45,127 nucleotides of DNA from SVTX01 sp964629615 (lineage in GTDB: Bacteria; Bacillota; Clostridia; Oscillospirales; CAG-272): NCBI GenBank assembly GCA_964629615.1, contig CAZVUD010000008.1, positions 1 through 45,127 on the forward strand, written 5' to 3'. Made by a program: the position numbers and the translations under genes. The notes below the pieces were generated by a model. It was not told the origin of the DNA. It did no database searches and saw only the letters and a list, made by a program, of their open reading frames with translations. Below are positions 1-7,329 of this stretch, piece by piece (the first letter of the stretch is position 1; each line of letters opens with the position of its first letter).

Positions 1-6
1 CCTCTT

Positions 7-35
7 ATTATATCACCTTATCCCCTCTTTGTCAA
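7..35 (-). promoter_or_regulatory. consensus vegetative promoter firing off the left edge
   Basis: On the minus strand there is TTGACA (30-35), a 17-nt spacer and TATAAT (7-12), a perfect sigma-A type promoter. Transcription would start near the window edge and run left, so its gene lies outside the window. Confidence 0.75.
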
Positions 36-147
36 TACCGTTTGAGGAGATTTTTTCTTTTTGTCACTTTTAACGGTTTTGCTTTTGCAAAGCCCGACTT
101 TATGTGAAATTTTACAATACAAAGGCGATAATATACGCGCAGGATGC

Positions 148-176
148 AAAAAAGCGCGAGGCTGCCGCCCCGCGCT
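148..176 (-). terminator. intrinsic terminator of the coaX-panT unit
   Basis: The minus-strand hairpin has 10-bp arms (153-162 and 167-176, with one G-U pair) and a 4-nt loop. A run of six T follows. It lies just past the stop codon of the ECF S-component gene and closes that transcription unit. Confidence 0.8.
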
Positions 177-190
177 ATACATATTAAAGT

Positions 191-820
191 TTAGAACTTC
201 ATTTTCTTTCCGACAACATCTACTATTCTTATAATAGCAGGAGTCAGGACGAGATTTACTACAAATTCGCCCACAAAATTCAATCCTGCAAGTCCAACGA
301 AAACAAGCTCTACCACGCTTCCAAAGCTACCGAATGCATCTGGGAACATGGCAGGCAGTCCCTGCATGGTGTCAAAAAAGAACAGAAACATTCCAAGCAC
401 GAATATACCCGTGTTTATAATAGGTGCGCTGACAGAAGCTATAACTGTGCGCAGATACACATGCTTTTCTCCAAAAAGCTTTGAAAGCCCCTTGTATATA
501 AGTCCCGAGCCAAGCCCCGCTGCCGTTGCCTTAAGCAAGCATACAACGCAGAACCAGAACGGGCTCGCGTTCCAAAGGATATTGGAAAACGCATCTATTC
601 CGAATATACCCATTATCATGGTAATGATACCAAATGATGCGCCGAGCACAGCGCCTTCCTTCCAACCAAGCAAAAATGCGCCTACAACTATCGGTATGAG
701 CACGAATGACATGGGAAGCGGTCCTATCTTTATGACCGATCCGAGCATCTGGAGCACGACCACGAGCGCAATGAGCAAGCCGAGCTGCACCATTCTGACG
801 ATCTTTTTCTTTAACGTCAT
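191..820 (-). CDS. panT: ECF transporter S component, probable pantothenate transporter
   Basis: This 209-residue, very hydrophobic protein has about six membrane segments, a basic N-terminus and an intermembrane pattern typical of energy-coupling factor (ECF) S components (PF12822-like). S components bind a vitamin in the membrane and work with a shared EcfA/EcfA'/EcfT module, which is not encoded nearby. The substrate is inferred from context: the gene follows coaX, pantothenate kinase, on the same strand, so uptake would feed phosphorylation. A good ribosome site (AAGGAG, 7 nt before ATG) supports the start. The 111-nt gap to coaX holds a bulged hairpin. Other vitamins (for example folate or queuosine precursor) cannot be excluded from sequence alone. 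Confidence 0.75.
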   Translation of the reverse strand: MTLKKKIVRMVQLGLLIALVVVLQMLGSVIKIGPLPMSFVLIPIVVGAFLLGWKEGAVLGASFGIITMIMGIFGIDAFSNILWNASPFWFCVVCLLKATAAGLGSGLIYKGLSKLFGEKHVYLRTVIASVSAPIINTGIFVLGMFLFFFDTMQGLPAMFPDAFGSFGSVVELVFVGLAGLNFVGEFVVNLVLTPAIIRIVDVVGKKMKF

Positions 821-855
821 ATTTAATTCTCCTTAAGGGAATTCCACCCTATGCT

Positions 856-885
856 GACGTCCCGACAAAATGATCCGGGTACATC
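856..885 (-). promoter_or_regulatory. bulged hairpin in the panT leader
   Basis: On the minus strand, arms 876-885 and 856-864 pair through nine base pairs with one bulged A and one G-U pair around an 11-nt loop. It sits about 36 nt before the panT start, between coaX and panT. It may be a post-transcriptional regulatory element, but no known riboswitch was recognised with certainty. Confidence 0.35.
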
Positions 886-931
886 GCTTTAAAATTTATA
901 ATGATCGGCAGAGCCGATATTACATCAAAAA

Positions 932-1723
932 TTACCTTTCATTATTTATATATATAATATACGATCCGCGCAAGGTGAGGCTGTCATCGTAATATATATT
1001 TCTGTCTATATGCGGAAGCACGACCTGCGAAAGTCCGCCTGTTGCGAATATCCTCGCACTTCCCGACTTTATCTTCATCTCTTTTTCAAATCTGTCGATA
1101 AGTCCGCTTATCGCGATCGCATTGCCGAGTATCACGCCCGATCTGACCGATTCGCTTGAATTTTTGCCTATCGCCTTCTTTATCTCAAGCGGAGCGACCG
1201 ACGGAAGCTGTGCCGTTTCCATATGCAGGGAATCAAGCTCAAGCTTTACGCCGGGCAAAATACAATTGCCTATATATTCCTTTTTATCTGTAAGCGCGCT
1301 TACCGTAGTAGCCGTTCCCATATCAATGATTATGGCATTTTGCAGATCATTCTTCATGATATCCAACACCGCCGCTGTATTTGCCACGAGATCCGCGCCG
1401 AGCTCTGACGGATTATCTATCTTTATGGAAAATCCGCTCTTAAGCCCCTGACCTATTATTTTAGGACGGCTTTTTGTGAGAAACTGCACGCATTCCGCCA
1501 CCGTGTGCGTGAGCATGGGTACGACCGAGCATACTATGCCACCGCGAAAGCCGTCACACTTGATACCATTCATGGCAAGCATACTGCTCATGATGGCAAC
1601 ATATTCATCAGACGTTCGCGATATATCGCTTGCAAGCTTAAATTTGCACAAAAGCTCTCCGCTCTCAATGCAAAAAACACCGCATGATATACTCGTATTT
1701 CCGATATCAACAGCAAACAGCAT
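932..1723 (-). CDS. coaX: type III pantothenate kinase
   Basis: CoaX phosphorylates pantothenate with ATP, the first step of coenzyme A synthesis, in the cytoplasm. The 263-residue length is normal for type III kinases. The ASKHA-fold phosphate motif DIGNT is at residues 6-10, the GADLVANTAA segment with the catalytic Asp at about 111, and the second nucleotide motif IDMGTATT at 133-140. The ATG follows a strong GGAGG ribosome site. A consensus promoter lies at 1758-1786, and panT follows downstream, forming an uptake-and-trap pair. Type III enzymes are insensitive to CoA feedback and need a monovalent cation; this is family knowledge, not visible here. Confidence 0.95.
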   Translation of the reverse strand: MLFAVDIGNTSISCGVFCIESGELLCKFKLASDISRTSDEYVAIMSSMLAMNGIKCDGFRGGIVCSVVPMLTHTVAECVQFLTKSRPKIIGQGLKSGFSIKIDNPSELGADLVANTAAVLDIMKNDLQNAIIIDMGTATTVSALTDKKEYIGNCILPGVKLELDSLHMETAQLPSVAPLEIKKAIGKNSSESVRSGVILGNAIAISGLIDRFEKEMKIKSGSARIFATGGLSQVVLPHIDRNIYYDDSLTLRGSYIIYINNER

Positions 1724-1757
1724 AATGCGCCTCCAAAAACTAAGATCATTACAGACT

Positions 1758-1786
1758 ATTATAACAAATTTACCCTAAAATGTCAA
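1758..1786 (-). promoter_or_regulatory. coaX promoter
   Basis: The minus strand carries TTGACA (1781-1786), a 17-nt spacer and TATAAT (1758-1763). It lies 35 bp upstream of the coaX start codon. Confidence 0.8.
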
Positions 1787-1867
1787 GTGGGACGTCCTTC
1801 CTTTGTGCCTGCAGAGGAAAAAATCACGCTAACGACAATATTTGTCCTTAAATACACTAAAATTGAC

Positions 1868-1896
1868 TTGAATTACAACATAAAATGTCTTACAAT
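1868..1896 (+). promoter_or_regulatory. promoter of the sugar-phosphate isomerase gene
   Basis: TTGAAT (1868-1873), a 17-nt spacer and TACAAT (1891-1896) lie 37 bp upstream of the start codon at 1934. The coaX promoter is divergent and about 80 bp away. Confidence 0.65.
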
Positions 1897-1933
1897 TAAA
1901 TTGATGAAAATTTTATCGGGAGGATAAAATAAA

Positions 1934-2752
1934 ATGGCATTAAAAATTGCAGTTCAGGTATATTCAGTCCGCGACGATGCACAGGCTGACATGCGCGGCA
2001 CTCTTGAAAAGATCAAGGAATTCGGCTATGACGGAGTAGAATTTGCAGGTCTTGCAGGTCACACACCCACACAGATAAAGGCTATGTGCGATGAGATCGG
2101 TCTTGTTCCGATATCAGCTCATGTTTCCTATCAGGAAATGATGCAGGATATGCATGGTGTTTTGTCCGCATACGCAAGCATCGGTTGCAAATACGTGGCT
2201 ATCCCCTATCTTACCGAGGATCTCCGCCCCGGCACACCCGGATTTGAAGAGGTAAAGAAAAACGCCGCAATTCTCGGTGGCATTGCAAAAGAGCTCGGCA
2301 TGACGCTTTTGTACCACAATCACGACTTTGAATTCCAGAAGATAGACGGCAAATACGCCCTCGACATTCTTTATGACGAGGTGCCTGCCTCATTGCTTCA
2401 GACCGAGCTTGACACATGCTGGGTAAATGTAGGCGGCGAGGACCCTGCAAAATATATCAGGAAATATTCAGGACGCGCACCGCTTGTGCATCTTAAGGAT
2501 TTTGTCGGCGGCAAGAGCGAGAACATGTACGAGCTTATCGGAATAGAATCCGATGAAAAGAAGCCCGTCGAGCAGGCTTTTGAGTTCCGCCCTGTTGGAT
2601 ACGGCGTTCAGAACTTCCCCGAGATACTTAAGGCTTCTGTTGAAGCAGGAGCTGAATGGGTAGTCGTTGAGCAGGATCAGCCCTCTATGGGTCTTACACC
2701 TATGGAATGCATAAAGAAGAGCGTTGAATACTTAAAAGAGATAAACAACTAA
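1934..2752 (+). CDS. sugar phosphate isomerase/epimerase family protein (TIM barrel)
   Basis: This 272-residue cytoplasmic protein belongs to the xylose-isomerase-like TIM-barrel superfamily (PF01261; IolE, IolI and related enzymes). Visible signatures include YHNHDFEF near residue 130, the ELDTCWV strand with a likely metal-binding Glu, VHLKDF with His and Asp, and VVVEQDQP near the C-terminus with the last metal-binding Glu. These fit a divalent-metal isomerase or dehydratase acting on a sugar or inositol derivative. The substrate is unknown because no pathway partner is adjacent. GGGAGGA sits ahead of the ATG. The gene is monocistronic: it has its own promoter and a strong terminator directly downstream. 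Confidence 0.85.
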   Translation: MALKIAVQVYSVRDDAQADMRGTLEKIKEFGYDGVEFAGLAGHTPTQIKAMCDEIGLVPISAHVSYQEMMQDMHGVLSAYASIGCKYVAIPYLTEDLRPGTPGFEEVKKNAAILGGIAKELGMTLLYHNHDFEFQKIDGKYALDILYDEVPASLLQTELDTCWVNVGGEDPAKYIRKYSGRAPLVHLKDFVGGKSENMYELIGIESDEKKPVEQAFEFRPVGYGVQNFPEILKASVEAGAEWVVVEQDQPSMGLTPMECIKKSVEYLKEINN

Positions 2753-2765
2753 AATAAGGCAAATA

Positions 2766-2808
2766 ACAGATCTCCATGGCATATCCTATGCCATGGAGAT
2801 CTGTTTTT
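2766..2808 (+). terminator. bidirectional intrinsic terminator
   Basis: Perfect 18-bp arms (2766-2783 and 2787-2804) enclose a 3-nt loop, followed by five T on the plus strand. It lies between convergent genes. The T run overlaps the stop codon of the minus-strand ATPase-CYTH gene, so it probably serves both directions. Confidence 0.9.
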
Positions 2809-3907
2809 AATCTTCATCCACCCTGCCGCTTGCTATGACGGAATTTTTATAATTCTTATCCCCCGTTATCTCGCGGATAACCTTTATATTATCAGGGAAT
2901 ATCACTTCTCCGTCGCCCGAATGTATCTCAAGCTTCATGATAGCCTGATGAGTCCAGATGTGGTAGACGTCTATCTCACAGTATCTGTTCTCATAGGTAA
3001 GACAATATCTTGTCTTTCGTATCTGCCTTTTGCTTGTGTCGGCATCCATAAGATAGGAGATATACTCGTCCTTTGAAAGGCGTCTTTCGGTCTCCACCCT
3101 CTTGCCGGGCGCGGTATATGTCTTTCTTGTATGATAATAGGTGTAATTCCCGTCAATACCCCTCTGTCTGATCTGCTGATCGCCGTTGCCGTCAGATATA
3201 AGATATGTCTGTATTATCTCCACCTTGCGGCAATTCGGAGCATTTTCAAGCATGGCTATATCGGGATATTCTATCAGGAATTTACGCTCACTCTCCATCT
3301 GTCCGCCGTCGCCGATAAATGCACATATCTCGCCTATGAGATTTTTTATCTTTTTGTCAAAATCGCGATCATTGTCGATAACGCGCAGATGTCTGTGCCC
3401 CGTCCATGCATCTATGAGCTTATTATCAAGCTCTATTGCCTGCTCCACGGTTTCGGTACGGGCGGTATTATTGTCGGTCGTATAGAACTCGGCAGCGCCG
3501 TTTGCGGCGCTTACAAGATGAAATACCGCATCATAGCTATCGCGAAGCTCGATCTCACTGACGCCAACATGCTCAAGCACCTCGGCAAAATCCTCATTTG
3601 ACATATACACCTTATTGTCAAGCGCACCTCTGTCGCAAAGTATTAGCATCCTGTCGCAATTCATACCCTCTGCCGCACGCATAAAGAGCTTTTCCTTTTC
3701 AAGCTGAAGCTCCATCTGGCACTTCTGAAATTCCACATTTGTGCGGCATGTCCAGGGTGCAACACCGCCTGTGATGAGCTCGGTCGCGGTTTCGGGAATG
3801 ACCAGCACCTTATATCCCATTTCGGTAAAAACGTTCTGTATTCTGGAAAGTCCCGTGGATTTTCCTGCGCAAGGACCGCCTGTGATAACGATTTTTTTAA
3901 TCTTCAT
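2807..3907 (-). CDS. NadR/Ttd14-like P-loop kinase fused to a CYTH domain
   Basis: This is a 366-residue cytoplasmic protein of two parts. Residues 1-195 form an AAA_28/NadR-like P-loop NTPase with Walker A GGPCAGKST at 10-18 and an acidic-basic motif ILCDRG at 89-94. From about 203 a CYTH (triphosphate tunnel metalloenzyme) domain begins with the diagnostic ExExK motif at 205-209, followed by the alternating charged strands expected of the tunnel. CYTH domains bind polyphosphate-containing ligands, often with Mg or Mn. The order resembles Ttd14, the animal protein with the same two domains. Substrate and role are unknown here. The gene is alone between a promoter (3945-3973) and the terminator at 2766-2808. 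Confidence 0.8.
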   Translation of the reverse strand: MKIKKIVITGGPCAGKSTGLSRIQNVFTEMGYKVLVIPETATELITGGVAPWTCRTNVEFQKCQMELQLEKEKLFMRAAEGMNCDRMLILCDRGALDNKVYMSNEDFAEVLEHVGVSEIELRDSYDAVFHLVSAANGAAEFYTTDNNTARTETVEQAIELDNKLIDAWTGHRHLRVIDNDRDFDKKIKNLIGEICAFIGDGGQMESERKFLIEYPDIAMLENAPNCRKVEIIQTYLISDGNGDQQIRQRGIDGNYTYYHTRKTYTAPGKRVETERRLSKDEYISYLMDADTSKRQIRKTRYCLTYENRYCEIDVYHIWTHQAIMKLEIHSGDGEVIFPDNIKVIREITGDKNYKNSVIASGRVDED

Positions 3908-3944
3908 ACTGACCTCTTTGTACGTTTTTGATGTTTACATTTAA

Positions 3945-3973
3945 AGTATATCACATTTTTTGCAAAAATACAA
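3945..3973 (-). promoter_or_regulatory. promoter of the ATPase-CYTH gene
   Basis: On the minus strand TTGTAT (3968-3973), a 17-nt spacer and TATACT (3945-3950) lie 38 bp ahead of the start codon. Confidence 0.55.
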
Positions 3974-3998
3974 TACCAACTTTATAATCTGTAAGCAA

Positions 3999-4034
3999 AA
4001 TATCTCCCCTCGGAACACCGAGGGGAGATATTTT
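3999..4034 (-). terminator. intrinsic terminator after the large repeat lipoprotein
   Basis: Perfect 15-bp arms (3999-4013 and 4018-4032) flank a 4-nt loop, with T-rich sequence on both sides. It closes the leftward lipoprotein gene and separates it from the ATPase-CYTH promoter. Confidence 0.85.
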
Positions 4035-4043
4035 ATATAAGTA

Positions 4044-7000
4044 TTATTCTACTTCCTTGTAGATCCATACATATCCGTCGCCGTAGAGAGAGAAGCGGGG
4101 ATTGCCTTCACTGTCTTCCTCTACCATAATGTTGCATTCACTGTCAAAGATACCTGCGGATGTGCAGCCTTCATCGAAAACAAAGCTTACAAATCCGTCT
4201 GCGTCCTTTTTCCACGTAAATGTTACCTGTGCGTCCTCGGACGTGCAGTATGCAGAGCCCGAGCCGTCATCATAGAAAGCGAAGGTGTATTCGCCATCCT
4301 TATCACTCCAATAGCCTACCAATTCATCAACGCCGGACACGCCGCTATCGCCCTTAGTAAGCTCTGCAGCATTGGCATAAAAACCTGTATAAGGATGCTT
4401 CTCCGAAATCAGAACTGTATCTGTGGTGTTATCGTATGTAAACTGGAGATCCCAAGTCCACTCAACTGCAGGGGACATATTTGTAACTGTCATAGTACCA
4501 AAATAAGGGTCGATCTCAAAGTAATATGTTACTGTAACACCATTGATCGTAAGATCAAATGTGTCCATGACACTCCATGTAGCATCCAATGTAATTTCAT
4601 ACTCTTTGCCGTCATTAAAATCGATGATAATACCTGTGTAGATACCGGTGAAAGCAGCATCTGTGTTTCCACCTTCATCGCCGCCTTCATCTCCACCTTC
4701 GGGGAGCTGGAATGCGCCGATCTCTGTACCCATACCGAGCTGATCGTTGTATTCTTCAACTATGATCATTTCCCAGTTGGAATCGTAAGAGAACTTATAT
4801 CCGTCATATACTGCGTCGTTCGTATTATAAACGTCGAATACGCCGTTTTCGTAGCCATTGATCATGAATGCAAGCTCTGTATCGCCTATGTAGAGCAGGA
4901 TATATCCGTCCTCAGTAACTTCAAGCTCAGCAGATACCCATTCGCCTGTAGCATCAACTATCTCACCTGTGAAACTGCCTATGGGCATGTCAGAGGAAGA
5001 ATCGTCGCCACCCTCGCCGGCGGTAAGAGGAATATTTCCTGATACACCGTCTGTTATATAAAGCTTACCATCAGCGTCTATATGAAGGGTATAGAAATGA
5101 ACGAAACCGCCGGTATGCGTGGATTTGATATCACCATCTTCGATAACATATGTGTATGTTTCACTTCCAAACAAGCTTGTTATCGTATATGTACCGCTTG
5201 TTTCGTCTGTAACCTCGATAGTTACAGTTACAGTATCTTCAAAAGAGTCCTTACCCACGTAAGTGCCTGTAGCAAGTGTACCTGCGGATGCAGAACCGCC
5301 CTCCGCTTCAAGTGATATACTGTCAGCACCGTCAGTTGCATACATTATACCCTTATCGTCGAATTTGAGCTGGAATGAACCATGTCCGCTTACTACCGTA
5401 CCTACGATCTTCTTATCCTCGATAACGTATGTGTAGGAGTCTGTTCCCCAAACGCTCCTAACTGTATATTTACCGCTTGTTTCGTCTGTAGCTTCGATGG
5501 TTACAACTACATCTTCATCCCATATGTCCTTGCCTATATACTTTCCGGATACAAGTGTCCATGCCTTGAAGCCTGTGCTGTTAGGATCCTTTACTTCAAA
5601 TGTGATAGTTGTAGTAACATTTGCATCAGCAACAGCTGTAAGTGTTACAACATATGTACCTTCCTTTTCAGCAACGAATGAATAACCGTCTGCTGTGTCA
5701 AGGACTGTAAGCGTAGCACCCTCAGTTCCCTCGGGAAGAGTTGCTATAAATTTAGCGTCTGCATAAGAGCTCTGTGCCGTTGCGATAAATTCAAATGCTG
5801 TTCCGGGAGCAAGAGTCCTACTTGTTACAGTGTTGCCGCTGAGTGTGATAGCCTCAAGCTTTGTGGGCAGAAGCTTTGCAACACTTACCTTATATGTCTT
5901 TGTAGTAAGGAGGGTATCAAAGGTTATGATATAGTTGCCTTCCTCTTTAATAAGGACGGATACTGTGCCATCATTGCCACCCCAAATATCGATATTGGAG
6001 GACACCTTACCGTTTTCATCTGTTACTGTAAATCTGATGTTGTCTATCGCGTAGTCAGCGCCTTCGGGAGATGCATCTACTACATTGAGCTTCTTGTAGT
6101 CGCCCTCTGTAAAGCTGATGGTATCGGAGAGCTTTGTACCGTCAAGCTCAAGCTCATACGCCTTAAGAAGCATCTTATCAAGATCGAATTCAGATCTGAT
6201 ATCATCTCTGTCGCCGATAAGCTGCTCTATAACGAGCGTGCTTCCGGATGTAGGCTCTGCACCCTCTGCGATTATTATGGTATCGTCATCAGATATGGTG
6301 TATTTTTCCTCACTTCCGTAGTATGTTTTAGCTGTAAGCGTCATGGACTTAAGTGTTCCCTTTTCGCTTACCTCGTATGTGATATCAACACTCTTTGCTG
6401 AATACTCGTCGCCAAATATGAAGGATATCTTGCCCCAGCCAAGCTCTGCACCCTTAACGTTCTTTGCATACTGATAGAATGCATAGAGGAGGTTTTCTGC
6501 GCCGATAGTGGGATTATCAAGCATGATATTCTCATAGAAGTCAAATGAGAAGTTATAGCCAAGCATATTATCTGCTCTAGCATTGACCAATCTTGTTACC
6601 TCATCACCTGTTTTCTGGAGATAGAGGATCTTTCCGTTTTCAAGCAGGTGAACGCTGTCAGCCGTAGCTACAGAATAGGATCCTTCCTCGGACGTATACG
6701 TAAGAGTATTTGTCATATAAAGGAAGCCGTTACCGTAATTACAAATGATGTCGATCACTGTTTCATCTGAGGTGTACTTTGCAACAGAGTTCTTCAAAAG
6801 ATCTATATTCTTGGGATCTGTAATGTCGCCGATAAGATCTTCTACAGAATATTCGCAAACGTCACAAACTCCGTCCTCAAGTCCTGTGTGATCCTGTAAG
6901 TCGAGTATAAGATCGTCATGCTCGCATTCGGGCACATGATAGTGACCGTTCGGAGTAGCTACGATCTCGTCTGACAGAGGATGCTCGCAGGGAGCTGTTG

Positions 7001-7208
7001 TAGGCTCTTCTGTAGTGGTATCTGTCGTGCCATCTGTTGTTGTGTCGCCGCCTGAGGTGGTCGTGGAATCTTCTTCATTGCCCGTAGATTCCGATACCTG
7101 TGTGTCGGTAGCGTCGTTTGTTGAGCTATCGTCGCTTTTTCCTTTCTTACAAGCTACCAAAGCAACCATAAGAAGGAGGCACATGATAAGTACTAAACTT
7201 TTTTTCAT
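4044..7208 (-). CDS. large repeat-containing lipoprotein (1054 aa)
   Basis: The N-terminus is a lipoprotein signal with lipobox VALVAC, so Cys20 should be lipidated and the protein held on the outer face of the membrane. Residues 21-72 are a Thr/Ser/Asp linker. A short Cys/His cluster follows at 74-118 (C74, H76, H89, H91, C95, H97, H107, C115, C118). Residues 120-440 form a unique domain and about 445-545 look Ig-like. Two clear tandem repeats lie at about 546-640 and 641-735, each with a [KT]Y[IV]GKD start, TDETSG and TYVIED. Three more beta-rich modules occupy 736-831, 845-954 and 955-1054, separated by Gly/Glu linkers. No enzyme motif is seen. It follows the MoxR/VWA genes on the same strand after a 121-nt gap, with GAGGAGG before the ATG. 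It may be a surface or cell-wall-binding protein. Confidence 0.8.
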   Translation of the reverse strand: MKKSLVLIMCLLLMVALVACKKGKSDDSSTNDATDTQVSESTGNEEDSTTTSGGDTTTDGTTDTTTEEPTTAPCEHPLSDEIVATPNGHYHVPECEHDDLILDLQDHTGLEDGVCDVCEYSVEDLIGDITDPKNIDLLKNSVAKYTSDETVIDIICNYGNGFLYMTNTLTYTSEEGSYSVATADSVHLLENGKILYLQKTGDEVTRLVNARADNMLGYNFSFDFYENIMLDNPTIGAENLLYAFYQYAKNVKGAELGWGKISFIFGDEYSAKSVDITYEVSEKGTLKSMTLTAKTYYGSEEKYTISDDDTIIIAEGAEPTSGSTLVIEQLIGDRDDIRSEFDLDKMLLKAYELELDGTKLSDTISFTEGDYKKLNVVDASPEGADYAIDNIRFTVTDENGKVSSNIDIWGGNDGTVSVLIKEEGNYIITFDTLLTTKTYKVSVAKLLPTKLEAITLSGNTVTSRTLAPGTAFEFIATAQSSYADAKFIATLPEGTEGATLTVLDTADGYSFVAEKEGTYVVTLTAVADANVTTTITFEVKDPNSTGFKAWTLVSGKYIGKDIWDEDVVVTIEATDETSGKYTVRSVWGTDSYTYVIEDKKIVGTVVSGHGSFQLKFDDKGIMYATDGADSISLEAEGGSASAGTLATGTYVGKDSFEDTVTVTIEVTDETSGTYTITSLFGSETYTYVIEDGDIKSTHTGGFVHFYTLHIDADGKLYITDGVSGNIPLTAGEGGDDSSSDMPIGSFTGEIVDATGEWVSAELEVTEDGYILLYIGDTELAFMINGYENGVFDVYNTNDAVYDGYKFSYDSNWEMIIVEEYNDQLGMGTEIGAFQLPEGGDEGGDEGGNTDAAFTGIYTGIIIDFNDGKEYEITLDATWSVMDTFDLTINGVTVTYYFEIDPYFGTMTVTNMSPAVEWTWDLQFTYDNTTDTVLISEKHPYTGFYANAAELTKGDSGVSGVDELVGYWSDKDGEYTFAFYDDGSGSAYCTSEDAQVTFTWKKDADGFVSFVFDEGCTSAGIFDSECNIMVEEDSEGNPRFSLYGDGYVWIYKEVE

Positions 7209-7329
7209 AATAGGTTTCCTCCTCTGTATTATATTTCATATTTCACATATCAAACGTATAATTCTCCGAATACGGGGCTGCGCTTTAATAATGAAACATT
7301 GAAAACGTGAAAATAAATTTAATTTGGTA

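Noticed and set aside
348..836. Plus-strand frame opposite panT, 162 codons
   Set aside because: It is the antisense shadow of the ECF S-component gene, with no ribosome site and no sensible composition.
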